DNA of 8,785 nt from UBA3941 sp035647175. Lineage in GTDB: Bacteria > Bacillota > Clostridia > Caldicoprobacterales > UBA3941. Both the position numbers and the translations under genes were made by a program. The stretch is taken from assembly GCA_035647175.1 (NCBI GenBank), contig DASRNX010000167.1, positions 1 to 8,785 of the forward strand, in the 5' to 3' direction. Numbering within the stretch: position 1 is the first letter of the stretch; each line of letters starts with the position of its first letter. Shown in pieces: positions 1-6,340 of this stretch. The notes beneath the pieces were generated by a model. That model worked only from the letters and a program-made list of their open reading frames with translations, was not told where the DNA came from and made no database searches.

Positions 1-265
1 GTGTATATTATATTGTATAATAATGGGAATGTCAATGGGGTGAACAAATTATTTTTTGGGGAACCGAAAAGATATATGTGTACGCATATTATTTTTGTAA
101 AACTTGTGAGTTTGTGATATTCTAATACAATAATATGAAGAGTTGCAATTGGGAAAAACAGATAAACTATACGACATAATCATGTTCAACGCAAAAGGAT
201 AGAGATCTCAAGTTTTGAAGTGAAATCGTTAAAAGGCCAGCAACCATCAGATTTAGTGGACTTTG
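1..265. other. AT-rich left flank, no gene recognised
   Basis: No reading frame here has a ribosome-binding site and a believable protein. The minus-strand frame running across 167-448 overlaps the 3' end of the transposase gene and the IS end, and its translation resembles nothing I recognise. The stretch is AT-rich with promoter-like hexamers, for example a TATAAT-like box near position 17, but no gene follows them. It could be decayed intergenic DNA outside the insertion sequence. Confidence 0.5.
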
Positions 266-279
266 CCTACCTGTGGTAT
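266..279 (+). repeat. Terminal inverted repeat of the IS (transposase 3' side)
   Basis: CCTACCTGTGGTAT matches the opposite end at 13 of 14 positions. It is followed by CTAAGTATATT, which partly resembles the subterminal sequence of the other end. It is the most outward shared sequence I could find on this side. Confidence 0.7.
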
Positions 280-320
280 CTAAGTATATTTTAGGAAAGT
301 TTAAAATAATTTTTAAATTA

Positions 321-2126
321 TTAATACCGTAGTAAGCGTCGAATTTGCAGCTGGCTACGGTATTTTTTATTAAGTTCAAGATCAAATACCGTCTCGCATT
401 TTTGTAGTATTTCATCATAGTAGAGGAATTGCCAGATGTTAGTATCAATGTTCGTGCAATTGTATTTACGTAATGAATTTAGGATTTGTTTCACGGGATA
501 TTTGTTTTTTAGTTTCGCCTGCAACAGACGAATTAACACCAGTGCTGTAAAGCAGGTGGCAAAATGTGCGTCGATATGTTCGTTTGTGCGTACGTGTACA
601 GGTCTGGATTTAAAATCAGATTTAGAAATCTTGAACGTTTCTTCTATCTGAGAAAGGCCCGAGTATACCTCGCGCATCTCTATGTCACTCATATTAAGTT
701 CACTGGTTACGATTGAATAATATCCATCATACTTTTCTTCTTCTTCAATCTTTTCTAAATTAAGCTCTAGTATTTTTCCTTCAATAATTTCACCAGTGGT
801 TTTATCAAAGGCGATATTTTTCACATAAGCTGCCGAACCAGCAGAAGTTACTTTGTCATACCTTTTGGGATATTGGATCATATTGATTGCCCGTTTGATC
901 ATAACCTCCCTATCCATACGCTGCTTTTTTGCATATTTCTCAGAGTAGTAAACCATTTGTTTTTGGTCAACACTAATGGTTTTTTTCTTTTTCTTTTTGC
1001 TACCTGGTACCGTAAGGTTGACTTTTAAGGTTTTTGGATAAATACGTGATTTGTGTGTAAATATAATTTCTTCCCCCGTATCATCCTTAAATGTTGTTTT
1101 TTTGTATCCTCCGGTTAAAACCCAGGCCTTAAATTCAGCATCTGCACCCCGTATGGATTGGCCATAGACGTATCCATCCCGTTGGTTGTTTTCCCGTTTA
1201 TTGTCCCCATTGAGGTAATAAATATTGTCAGATGTGTTAAGCCCACGATCTGCAACGAATATTATCCGGCTATCTGAAAACTCTGTTTTTACTCGCTTAA
1301 TAATTGGACGCATATGTAATTTCTCGGACTCGTTTCCTGGAAAAAGATCGTAGGCAATGGGAATTGAATTCCTGTCCATTAGAAGTCCCATCTGTACAAT
1401 CGGGTCTGGCCGTCGGTTCTTTTCAGGACCACGTTTACGGTATTTAGTTTCTACCGCCTTCCCTTCTTCGTTTATAGCCTGTCCCTTTTCATCGAATATG
1501 TCTACGTCCGGGCGACCAATATCGAAGTAGTAATTCGTGCAATCGAAGTAAGCAACCGATAAGTCGCGCTTGCAAATCTTGCCGGAACGATTGTAAATCC
1601 ATTTTTGAAGTGCCTCTTGGTGTTCATCAATAAGATCCAAAGCATGATATACATCATCAATAGAAAATCCTTCAAGGCTTTCGAAATAGATGCTCCTATG
1701 CCTATAGGTTTCCCTTTTTGAAGCAGGATAGAGAATGCGGGAAAAAACAAGGAGACGAAAAATTAATTCAAAGTCATATTTAATTGACCGGTTGCGTATT
1801 TTCGTCTTACAGAACTTATCAAGTTCAAGATCATTGTACAGTATCTTTAGGATTCCATATCCTACATTTTTCATATTCTCTTCGTTAACTTCTAAAGTCT
1901 CCCCTAAGGCTATGGTGAACGACATATTCTTGTCTGCTTCCTGCCGTAGGGTTTCTTCTGCCGCTAGCTCTTTAAAATGTGCCACTGGGTCAGAATATGA
2001 TTTCTTGAGCTCATCAAGACGCCCAAGACTTTTAACCAGACGTTGGCGTGATTTCTGATCTTTGTAGTAAGATTCATAGAAATACAAACGAGTGACGCCG
2101 TTCTTAGTAATACATTTCAAAAACAT
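321..2126 (-). CDS. IS1634-family DDE transposase
   Basis: This 601-aa protein catalyses cut-and-paste movement of the surrounding element. It has an IS4-superfamily RNase H-like fold split by a long insertion, as is usual for IS1634. The first Asp lies in YFDCTNYY (Asp195) and the second in VADRG (Asp293). The Glu lies in an IS4-type Y-2-R-3-E-6-K motif in which the Arg position is Leu: Tyr488, Leu491, Glu495, Lys502. The N-terminal 60 residues (MFLKCITKNG..., then an R/K-rich SLGRLDEL segment) match the family's usual opening. A run of six lysines occurs at 377-382. The ATG at 2126 follows a GTGAGGTG ribosome-binding site. No frameshift or stop interrupts it, so it may be active. It has more A+T than the metabolic genes to its right. 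Confidence 0.93.
   Translation of the reverse strand: MFLKCITKNGVTRLYFYESYYKDQKSRQRLVKSLGRLDELKKSYSDPVAHFKELAAEETLRQEADKNMSFTIALGETLEVNEENMKNVGYGILKILYNDLELDKFCKTKIRNRSIKYDFELIFRLLVFSRILYPASKRETYRHRSIYFESLEGFSIDDVYHALDLIDEHQEALQKWIYNRSGKICKRDLSVAYFDCTNYYFDIGRPDVDIFDEKGQAINEEGKAVETKYRKRGPEKNRRPDPIVQMGLLMDRNSIPIAYDLFPGNESEKLHMRPIIKRVKTEFSDSRIIFVADRGLNTSDNIYYLNGDNKRENNQRDGYVYGQSIRGADAEFKAWVLTGGYKKTTFKDDTGEEIIFTHKSRIYPKTLKVNLTVPGSKKKKKKTISVDQKQMVYYSEKYAKKQRMDREVMIKRAINMIQYPKRYDKVTSAGSAAYVKNIAFDKTTGEIIEGKILELNLEKIEEEEKYDGYYSIVTSELNMSDIEMREVYSGLSQIEETFKISKSDFKSRPVHVRTNEHIDAHFATCFTALVLIRLLQAKLKNKYPVKQILNSLRKYNCTNIDTNIWQFLYYDEILQKCETVFDLELNKKYRSQLQIRRLLRY
323..364. terminator. Bidirectional hairpin terminator at the transposase stop
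   Basis: AATACCGTAG (323-332) and CTACGGTATT (355-364) form a perfect 10-bp inverted repeat within the last codons of the transposase gene. On the plus strand the stem runs into a TTTTTTATT tract, so transcripts entering from the left would stop here. On the minus strand it is followed by AT-rich DNA (a second palindrome at 305-322), a weaker terminator for the transposase mRNA. Blocking outside transcription is common in IS elements. Confidence 0.65.
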
Positions 2127-2145
2127 AATATCACCTCACTACAAT

Positions 2146-2174
2146 AGTATATCATGTTTTAATATATACCACAA
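2146..2174 (-). promoter_or_regulatory. Transposase promoter
   Basis: On the minus strand TTGTGG (2174-2169) and TATACT (2151-2146) are separated by exactly 17 bp. A start point would lie about 15 nt before the GTGAGGTG ribosome-binding site at 2138-2131. The -35 box overlaps the inner copy of the end's tandem repeat, so transposase bound to the end would probably shut off its own promoter. That regulatory idea is inference. Confidence 0.55.
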
Positions 2175-2183
2175 TATACCACA
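2164..2183 (+). repeat. Tandem 10-bp direct repeat in the IS right end
   Basis: ATATACCACA occurs twice without a gap (2164-2173 and 2174-2183). The outer copy overlaps the terminal inverted repeat and the inner copy contains the transposase -35 box. The left end carries only one copy of the core (TGTGGTAT, 272-279). The 10-bp period places both on the same face of the helix, as expected for side-by-side protein binding. Confidence 0.7.
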
Positions 2184-2189
2184 TGTAGG
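2176..2189 (-). repeat. Terminal inverted repeat of the IS (transposase 5' side)
   Basis: On the minus strand this reads CCTACATGTGGTAT, differing from the left end at one position. It lies 49 bp upstream of the transposase start codon. Confidence 0.7.
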
Positions 2190-2201
2190 AATATTCAACC
2201 C

Positions 2202-2230
2202 TTGACATAAAAATATCCAGTAGCCATAAT
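2202..2230 (+). promoter_or_regulatory. Sigma-A-type promoter candidate for pdxS (distal)
   Basis: TTGACA (2202-2207, perfect) and CATAAT (2225-2230) are separated by 17 bp. The -35 box begins 12 bp outside the IS end, so the promoter is chromosomal, not carried by the element. It would give a leader of about 165 nt before pdxS. An imperfect palindrome (CCAG-3-CCAT-A-ATGG-3-CTGG, 2217-2239) is centred on the -10 box and might be an operator or a 5' hairpin. Confidence 0.55.
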
Positions 2231-2360
2231 GGTTTCTGGATTAAAAATTGATATTAAACTTCAAAACTCAGGATTTTAACACCAATCCATAAACAAATTC
2301 AAGAGTCTACAAAATAGTTTAAATTTTTATCCCGGTGAATTATTCAAATATCCTATTTTG

Positions 2361-2369
2361 TGGTATAGT
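2361..2369 (+). promoter_or_regulatory. Extended -10 promoter candidate for pdxS (proximal)
   Basis: TGGTATAGT provides an extended -10 (TG-N-TATAGT) about 30 bp ahead of the GGGAGTGA ribosome-binding site. No good -35 lies at the proper distance. The box sits in a stretch (2352-2376) that resembles the IS end. Confidence 0.4.
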
Positions 2370-2404
2370 ATATATTGCAATATAATTTTTTTGGGAGTGA
2401 TTAG

Positions 2405-3277
2405 ATGAATAGAAATTATGAACAATATAAACCCGTTCTGGAAAAGCTCATGGGCGGGGTGATAATGGATGTTACTACCCCGGAACAGGCGAAGATAGCC
2501 GAGGATGCCGGTGCCTGCTCGGTTATGGCTTTAGAAAGAATCCCTGCAGATATTCGTGCAGTAGGCGGGGTTTCCAGGATGAGCGATCCCAAGATGATCA
2601 GGGGCATACAGGAAACTGTTTCACTTCCGGTAATGGCAAAGGTACGTATAGGTCACTTTGTAGAAGCGCGGATATTGGAAGCTATCGGTATTGACTTTAT
2701 CGATGAGAGTGAAGTACTGTCCCCGGCGGATGATAAGTATCATATCGATAAGAATACCTTTAAAACTCCCTTTGTGTGTGGTGCCAAAAATCTCGGTGAG
2801 GCCTTGAGAAGGATCAGCGAAGGCGCCGCAATGATACGGACCAAAGGTGAGCCGGGAACCGGAGACATAGTCCAGGCTGTTCGGCATATGAGGTCAATAA
2901 ACCAGGAGATGGCGGCCTTAAAGGGGCTTCGGGAGGACGAGCTCTATTTCTTTTCCAAGGAACTTCAGGTCCCTTACGAACTTGCAAAATATGTTCATGA
3001 AAACGGAGCGTTGCCCGTACCCAATTATGCGGCCGGCGGTGTAGCAACCCCTGCAGACGCGGCCCTTATGATGCATTTAGGTGCAGACGGTGTGTTTGTC
3101 GGGTCCGGAATATTTAAATCCGGTGATCCTGCCAAGAGGGCCAGGGCCATAGTTGAAGCAGTAGCCAACTACAAGGATTTCAAACGCGTTGCCGAGCTTT
3201 CCGAAGATCTTGGAGAAGCGATGGTAGGGATAAATGAGGATGAAATTGAAGTTATGATGGCAAATCGGGGAATATAA
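2405..3277 (+). CDS. pdxS: Pyridoxal 5'-phosphate synthase, lyase/synthase subunit PdxS
   Basis: PdxS builds pyridoxal 5'-phosphate from ribose 5-phosphate, glyceraldehyde 3-phosphate and ammonia supplied by the glutaminase PdxT, in the cytosol. At 290 aa it is close to the usual 290-295. It is a (beta/alpha)8 barrel. The catalytic lysines are visible: Lys79 in VMAKVRIGH and Lys147 in MIRTKGEPGTGD (Lys81 and Lys149 in Bacillus subtilis), with Asp22 in IMDVTTPEQA and the phosphate loop around NYAAGGVATPADA and GVFVGSGIFKSGDP. The ATG follows GGGAGTGA with 4 nt between. pdxT normally comes next, but here a palindrome and convergent genes follow, so the glutaminase must be elsewhere or missing. 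Identification is secure. Confidence 0.97.
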   Translation: MNRNYEQYKPVLEKLMGGVIMDVTTPEQAKIAEDAGACSVMALERIPADIRAVGGVSRMSDPKMIRGIQETVSLPVMAKVRIGHFVEARILEAIGIDFIDESEVLSPADDKYHIDKNTFKTPFVCGAKNLGEALRRISEGAAMIRTKGEPGTGDIVQAVRHMRSINQEMAALKGLREDELYFFSKELQVPYELAKYVHENGALPVPNYAAGGVATPADAALMMHLGADGVFVGSGIFKSGDPAKRARAIVEAVANYKDFKRVAELSEDLGEAMVGINEDEIEVMMANRGI

Positions 3278-3324
3278 TAAAGGGCCGGGATAAAAGCATC
3301 TTTGGGCCTATATCTACTAAGCGG

Positions 3325-3392
3325 AACAAGCCATGGATTTATAAATCCCATGCCCCTAGGGGATTATGGGAACAATAAATCCATGGCTTGTT
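3325..3392. terminator. 68-bp nested palindrome between convergent pdxS and bofA
   Basis: The outer arms are perfect over 18 bp: 3325-3342 and 3375-3392, core CAAGCCATGGATTTAT. Inside lie a 6-bp stem (TCCCAT 3346-3351, ATGGGA 3366-3371) and the palindrome CCCCTAGGGG (3353-3362). A T-run (3407-3412) follows on the plus side, 14 nt past the stem. It starts 47 bp after the pdxS stop and is 18 bp from the bofA stop, so a shared bidirectional terminator is the simplest reading. The stem is longer than needed, so a small mobile palindromic repeat is an alternative. No flanking duplication is seen. Confidence 0.65.
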
Positions 3393-3410
3393 GAATATTC
3401 TACTGGTTTT

Positions 3411-3686
3411 TTATTCCAATATGAATTGAAGCAACAAAATCAATATTATTCCGGGTACCCCCAGAAAACCGACTATTAAAGCGGTTATTGGATTGACGGC
3501 TACAGTTACATGGATAAGTCCCCCCACTAGATTCAAAATCCACAGGATAATGCCCCCTAATATCCCATTATATATGAATTTGAGGAGCATTTTTAGCGGC
3601 ACTAAAAGTAGCCAGCCTACCAAGTAGAGGAGGACCAAACCCGCTGCATAACCGATAACAACACCAAAGGGAATTCCTAAATCCAT
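3411..3686 (-). CDS. bofA: Sigma-K processing inhibitor BofA family membrane protein
   Basis: BofA holds the SpoIVFB protease inactive in the outer forespore membrane, delaying pro-sigma-K cleavage during sporulation in Bacillus. From the ATG at 3686 the protein is 91 aa, close to the usual 85-90. Hydrophobic segments lie at about 8-30, 41-58 and 67-90. The family's conserved stretches are present: NGILGG (40-45) with Asn52, and VNPITALIVGFLGVPG (64-79). A TTG at 3707 in the same frame would add seven residues but has no ribosome-binding site; the ATG has only a weak GGGG-rich one, so the start is uncertain. The gene lies 68 bp downstream of yaaL, the same order as in B. subtilis. Its precise role in Clostridia, where SpoIVFB use varies, is less certain. 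Confidence 0.85.
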   Translation of the reverse strand: MDLGIPFGVVIGYAAGLVLLYLVGWLLLVPLKMLLKFIYNGILGGIILWILNLVGGLIHVTVAVNPITALIVGFLGVPGIILILLLQFILE

Positions 3687-3754
3687 ACCCCAGACCCCAT
3701 TTCGCAAATTGGTTCACTAAATGTATATGGATAGGCATTCCCTTTTATGACGTA

Positions 3755-3994
3755 TTAATTAAACATTTGTCTGGGTACCTCTTGAATAACCTGTTTATTT
3801 TCAAACCCCAATATACGTGCCTGCTTAATTAGATACATGTACTTTAGCTTCGCGGCCTCCAGCTGGTATATAGCGTAATCTACAAGGTCGGGATCGCTGA
3901 CAATTTCAAAATAGTTCTGTGCCTGCAACCACTCACTTCGGGCCTGGGCCAGTATTGCCAAAAATTCAGCCTGGTCCCTAGCATCTTCCACCAT
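3755..3994 (-). CDS. yaaL: YaaL-like protein (DUF2508)
   Basis: This is a 79-aa acidic, mostly helical cytosolic protein of unknown function. The family features I recognise are the N-terminal helix with WLQAQNYFEIVSDPDLVDYAIYQL (residues 22-45) and the Tyr-rich segment KYMYLIKQARILGF (51-64). In B. subtilis yaaL lies between recR and bofA, and the bofA neighbour here supports the assignment. The ATG at 3994 follows AGGGGAGG at good spacing. recR, expected upstream, is absent: the next gene upstream is a lipoprotein, so the yaaL-bofA pair is detached from the dnaX-recR cluster. It is probably co-transcribed with bofA. Confidence 0.82.
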   Translation of the reverse strand: MVEDARDQAEFLAILAQARSEWLQAQNYFEIVSDPDLVDYAIYQLEAAKLKYMYLIKQARILGFENKQVIQEVPRQMFN

Positions 3995-4282
3995 AGTTAC
4001 AACCTCCCCTTATACCAAGATTTATTTCGATCCATCCATTACCATATATATGCCCTACAATAAACATCAATCCCTTCCCTTTGTATCATAGAGCATTTCC
4101 ATCGGTATATATGTTGTGAAACACCTTGCGTTAATGGCAATGGGACGGCTTAACCTATATAAACATCAGGTCCATCTCACAACATACCCAATCTATATTG
4201 TTACCATTATTGTGTATTCTAAACTTCGTTCTATGGATGGCAAATAGATATAACGGGAGCGTTGGGGCTCTTTTTCGCCCTA
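3995..4282. other. Intergenic region with dispersed repeats, upstream of yaaL
   Basis: No gene is recognised in these 288 bp. TATGTTGTGA (4110-4119) and TCACAACATA (4177-4186) form an exact 10-bp inverted repeat enclosing GTTAA/TTAAC (4130-4134, 4150-4154). AAACATCA occurs twice about 100 bp apart (near 4064 and 4161), each preceded by a TATA- or ATA-rich stretch. The yaaL promoter must lie here or further upstream, but no hexamer pair is convincing. Confidence 0.35.
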
Positions 4283-4687
4283 TTATTGTAATACCTTATT
4301 TAGATATACGGTAACCATCTGGTTATCAAAGGTCATATCGTCACTATCTATTGTAACGTCAAAAAATAAAGGCGTATCGCCGCCGTCCTCGTCCCCAATC
4401 TGTAGTTTCCCCTCTTCGATCCAATTATAATTTACGCTGTTCATCATGAGGCTTACCTTTTCTTTGTTAATGAATTCTATTATGCTGTCCGGTTCAAATA
4501 CTATACCTATAAGCATCTTCTGGAGATCCGCAATCATATCATCGCTGTCATTTTTAAACTTTAGGTCATCGACTTTCCATTCCCCTATAATCTCCTTTGC
4601 ATAACCCCCGGACGAACATCCCATTAATAGCGGAGCAAATGATGCCAAAACAATGATTAATACAATAATTTCGTTCCTTATCCTCAC
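4283..4687 (-). CDS. Small lipoprotein of unknown function (lipocalin-like IGEW motif)
   Basis: This 134-aa protein is predicted to be exported and lipid-anchored. Residues 2-5 are basic (RIRN), 7-21 are hydrophobic, and the lipobox is LMGC with Cys24 as the modified residue. The mature part opens with a Ser/Gly linker, then IIGEWKVDD (33-41), a pattern common to small beta-barrel 'GxW' proteins, followed by acidic strands. I do not recognise a named family. I chose the GTG at 4687 because TTAGGAGGGTATAAA precedes it directly; an ATG at 4714 in the same frame would place that ribosome-binding site inside the gene and put nine extra residues before the signal. It has its own promoter-like sequence. 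The strong acidity suggests cation binding is possible, but this is speculation. Confidence 0.75.
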   Translation of the reverse strand: MRIRNEIIVLIIVLASFAPLLMGCSSGGYAKEIIGEWKVDDLKFKNDSDDMIADLQKMLIGIVFEPDSIIEFINKEKVSLMMNSVNYNWIEEGKLQIGDEDGGDTPLFFDVTIDSDDMTFDNQMVTVYLNKVLQ

Positions 4688-4710
4688 TTTATACCCTCCT
4701 AAAATTAAAA

Positions 4711-4759
4711 TCACATTCTACACAATGTAGCATATTATAGCATATCATGTAGAATGTGA
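4711..4759. promoter_or_regulatory. 12-bp inverted repeat: araA terminator and/or lipoprotein-gene operator
   Basis: TCACATTCTACA (4711-4722) and TGTAGAATGTGA (4748-4759) are perfect reverse complements 25 bp apart. Read on the minus strand the stem is followed by TTTTAATTTTA, so it could end the araA transcript. The same arms flank the lipoprotein gene's -10 box and overlap its -35, so they could equally be operator half-sites. A smaller dyad, CTACA-CAA-TGTAG (4718-4730), is nested inside. Confidence 0.55.
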
Positions 4760-4762
4760 CCA
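4734..4762 (-). promoter_or_regulatory. Promoter of the lipoprotein gene
   Basis: On the minus strand TGGTCA (4762-4757, 4 of 6 matches) and a perfect TATAAT (4739-4734) are 17 bp apart. The leader to the GTG start would be about 40 nt. The hexamers lie inside the inverted repeat described for this gap. Confidence 0.5.
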
Positions 4763-4797
4763 TAAATTTCCGTCTAGGGTATCAACTCTTATGTTCT

Positions 4798-6279
4798 TCA
4801 GTTATTGAACTTCCATACCATATCGTTCCACAGGAGTTCTTTTTTAAATTCAACGATATCGGTGTCCTTGTTGATATGAAGGAATTCTATTCCTGCCATT
4901 TCAGCAAAATCCCTCATATGCTCTGCTGTTAAGGCATAGCTCATTACGGTGTGATGGGCGCCTCCCGCCAGTATCCAGGCCTCTGCCGAAGTCTTCAGAC
5001 TGGGCATAGGTTTCCACATCACTCCAGCCACAGGGAGTTTAGGCATATCCCTAAGGGGGGATTTGGCTTTTACATCGTTGACTATCAGGCGCATGCGCCC
5101 ACCCATATCTATCAAAGAAGCGAGGATGGCATCCCCTTCTCGCCCCTCAAAGACCATCCGCGCGGGATTCTCCCGGTTACCTATCCCCAGATGATGGACT
5201 TCAACGGTGGGTTTTCCGGCAGCAATGGAAGGACAAACCTCCAGCATATGGGCACCTAAGATAAGTTCATTGTCCTTTTCCAGATGATATGTATAGTCCT
5301 CCATAAATGATGTGCCCCCCGGAAGTCCGGCAGCCATTACCTTCATGACCCTGGTTAGGGCAGAGGTCTTCCAGTCCCCCTCGCCCCCGAAGCCGTAACC
5401 CTTGGCCATCAATCTTTGAACGGCCAGTCCGGGGAGTTGCCTAAGGCCATGCAAATCCTCAAAGGTGGTGGTGAATGCCCCAAATTCCCCCTCTTCTAAA
5501 AACTTTGTCATACCCAGTTCTATCCTGGCTTGGTAATTTACCGAATCCATATAAGGGGTGTTAATATCGTACAGATCACGATATTCTTCTGCCAAATCCG
5601 CTACTTCATTATCCGAAACCCCGTCTATATATTCTACGAGGTCGCCTACCGGGTGGTAATTGACCGACCAACCCAATTTAATTTGCGCTTCGACCTTATC
5701 CCCCTCGGTAACGGCCACTTCCCTCATGTTATCACCAAAGCGAGCAAGCCTTAAGGAACGGGATTCGCCGAGACCTATGGCCGATCTCATCCAGTCCCCT
5801 ATGGTTTTATGGACTTCCTCATCCTCCCAGTATCCTACTGAAACCTTTCTTGGGATTCTTAATCTTGCCCCAATGAACCCATGCTCCCTGTCCCCATGAG
5901 CCGATTGGTTGAGATTCATAAAATCCATATCAATCTCGCCCCAAGGAATCTCCCTATTAAATTGGGTGTTAAAATGCAAGAGCGGCTTATTCAATATAGA
6001 AAGCCCGCCTATCCACATCTTTGATGGTGAAAAGGTATGCATCCACGTAATCACACCGGCACAATTTTTATGAAAGTTAGCCTCCTCCATTATCCTCGTA
6101 ATCTCGGAGGACGTGGTGACTACGCCTTTAAAGACCACATTGCCGCCAATCCCTTGGGACTTATCCAGCGCCCGGGCAATGATTTCGGAATGCTCCTTTA
6201 CCTGTATCAAGGTCTCCTCCCCATAGAGGTGCTGGCTTCCCGTGACAAACCAAAATTCGTATTTTTTTAAATCCGCCAT
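4798..6279 (-). CDS. araA: L-arabinose isomerase
   Basis: This enzyme interconverts L-arabinose and L-ribulose (and usually D-galactose and D-tagatose) in the cytosol using Mn2+. The 493 aa match the family length. The opening FWFVTGSQHLYGEE (9-22) is diagnostic. The metal/catalytic residues are in place: Glu300 in FGGEGDW, Glu327 in SFMEDYT, His344 in LGAHMLEVCP and a His in GGAHHT (442-443), equivalent to Glu306, Glu333, His350 and His450 in E. coli. The ATG at 6279 has a GAGGAGGG ribosome-binding site. It lies 61 bp after deoD and may be co-transcribed with it; a weak GGGTA/TACCC hairpin (6322-6340) sits directly behind the deoD stop. No araB, araD, regulator or transporter is present in the window. 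Confidence 0.97.
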   Translation of the reverse strand: MADLKKYEFWFVTGSQHLYGEETLIQVKEHSEIIARALDKSQGIGGNVVFKGVVTTSSEITRIMEEANFHKNCAGVITWMHTFSPSKMWIGGLSILNKPLLHFNTQFNREIPWGEIDMDFMNLNQSAHGDREHGFIGARLRIPRKVSVGYWEDEEVHKTIGDWMRSAIGLGESRSLRLARFGDNMREVAVTEGDKVEAQIKLGWSVNYHPVGDLVEYIDGVSDNEVADLAEEYRDLYDINTPYMDSVNYQARIELGMTKFLEEGEFGAFTTTFEDLHGLRQLPGLAVQRLMAKGYGFGGEGDWKTSALTRVMKVMAAGLPGGTSFMEDYTYHLEKDNELILGAHMLEVCPSIAAGKPTVEVHHLGIGNRENPARMVFEGREGDAILASLIDMGGRMRLIVNDVKAKSPLRDMPKLPVAGVMWKPMPSLKTSAEAWILAGGAHHTVMSYALTAEHMRDFAEMAGIEFLHINKDTDIVEFKKELLWNDMVWKFNN

Positions 6280-6340
6280 TGTATATCCCTCCTCAAATTA
6301 GTTATATGATTATCGACTCCAGGGTAATATTCCAATACCC

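Larger units (their letters stand above)
266..2189 (-). mobile_element. IS1634-family insertion sequence, apparently intact
   Basis: The element is about 1.92 kb, within the usual size range of the family. It consists of one full-length transposase gene flanked by short non-coding ends of 54 and 63 bp. The outer 14 bp form an inverted repeat: CCTACCTGTGGTAT at 266-279 against CCTACATGTGGTAT read on the minus strand at 2189-2176, 13 of 14 identical. The ends could be off by one or two bases. No matching target-site duplication is visible: the flanks read GACTTTG on the left and AATATTC on the right. The insertion may therefore be old, or the ends may have been rearranged. Confidence 0.75.

Noticed and set aside
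167..448. Minus-strand 93-aa frame
   Set aside because: It overlaps the transposase 3' end, terminator and IS terminus in another frame, has no convincing start signal and no recognisable protein features.
4259..4275. GAGC-GTTGGG-GCTC-TTTTT as a terminator
   Set aside because: The stem is only 4 bp, points along the plus strand, and no plus-strand gene lies upstream of it in this gap.
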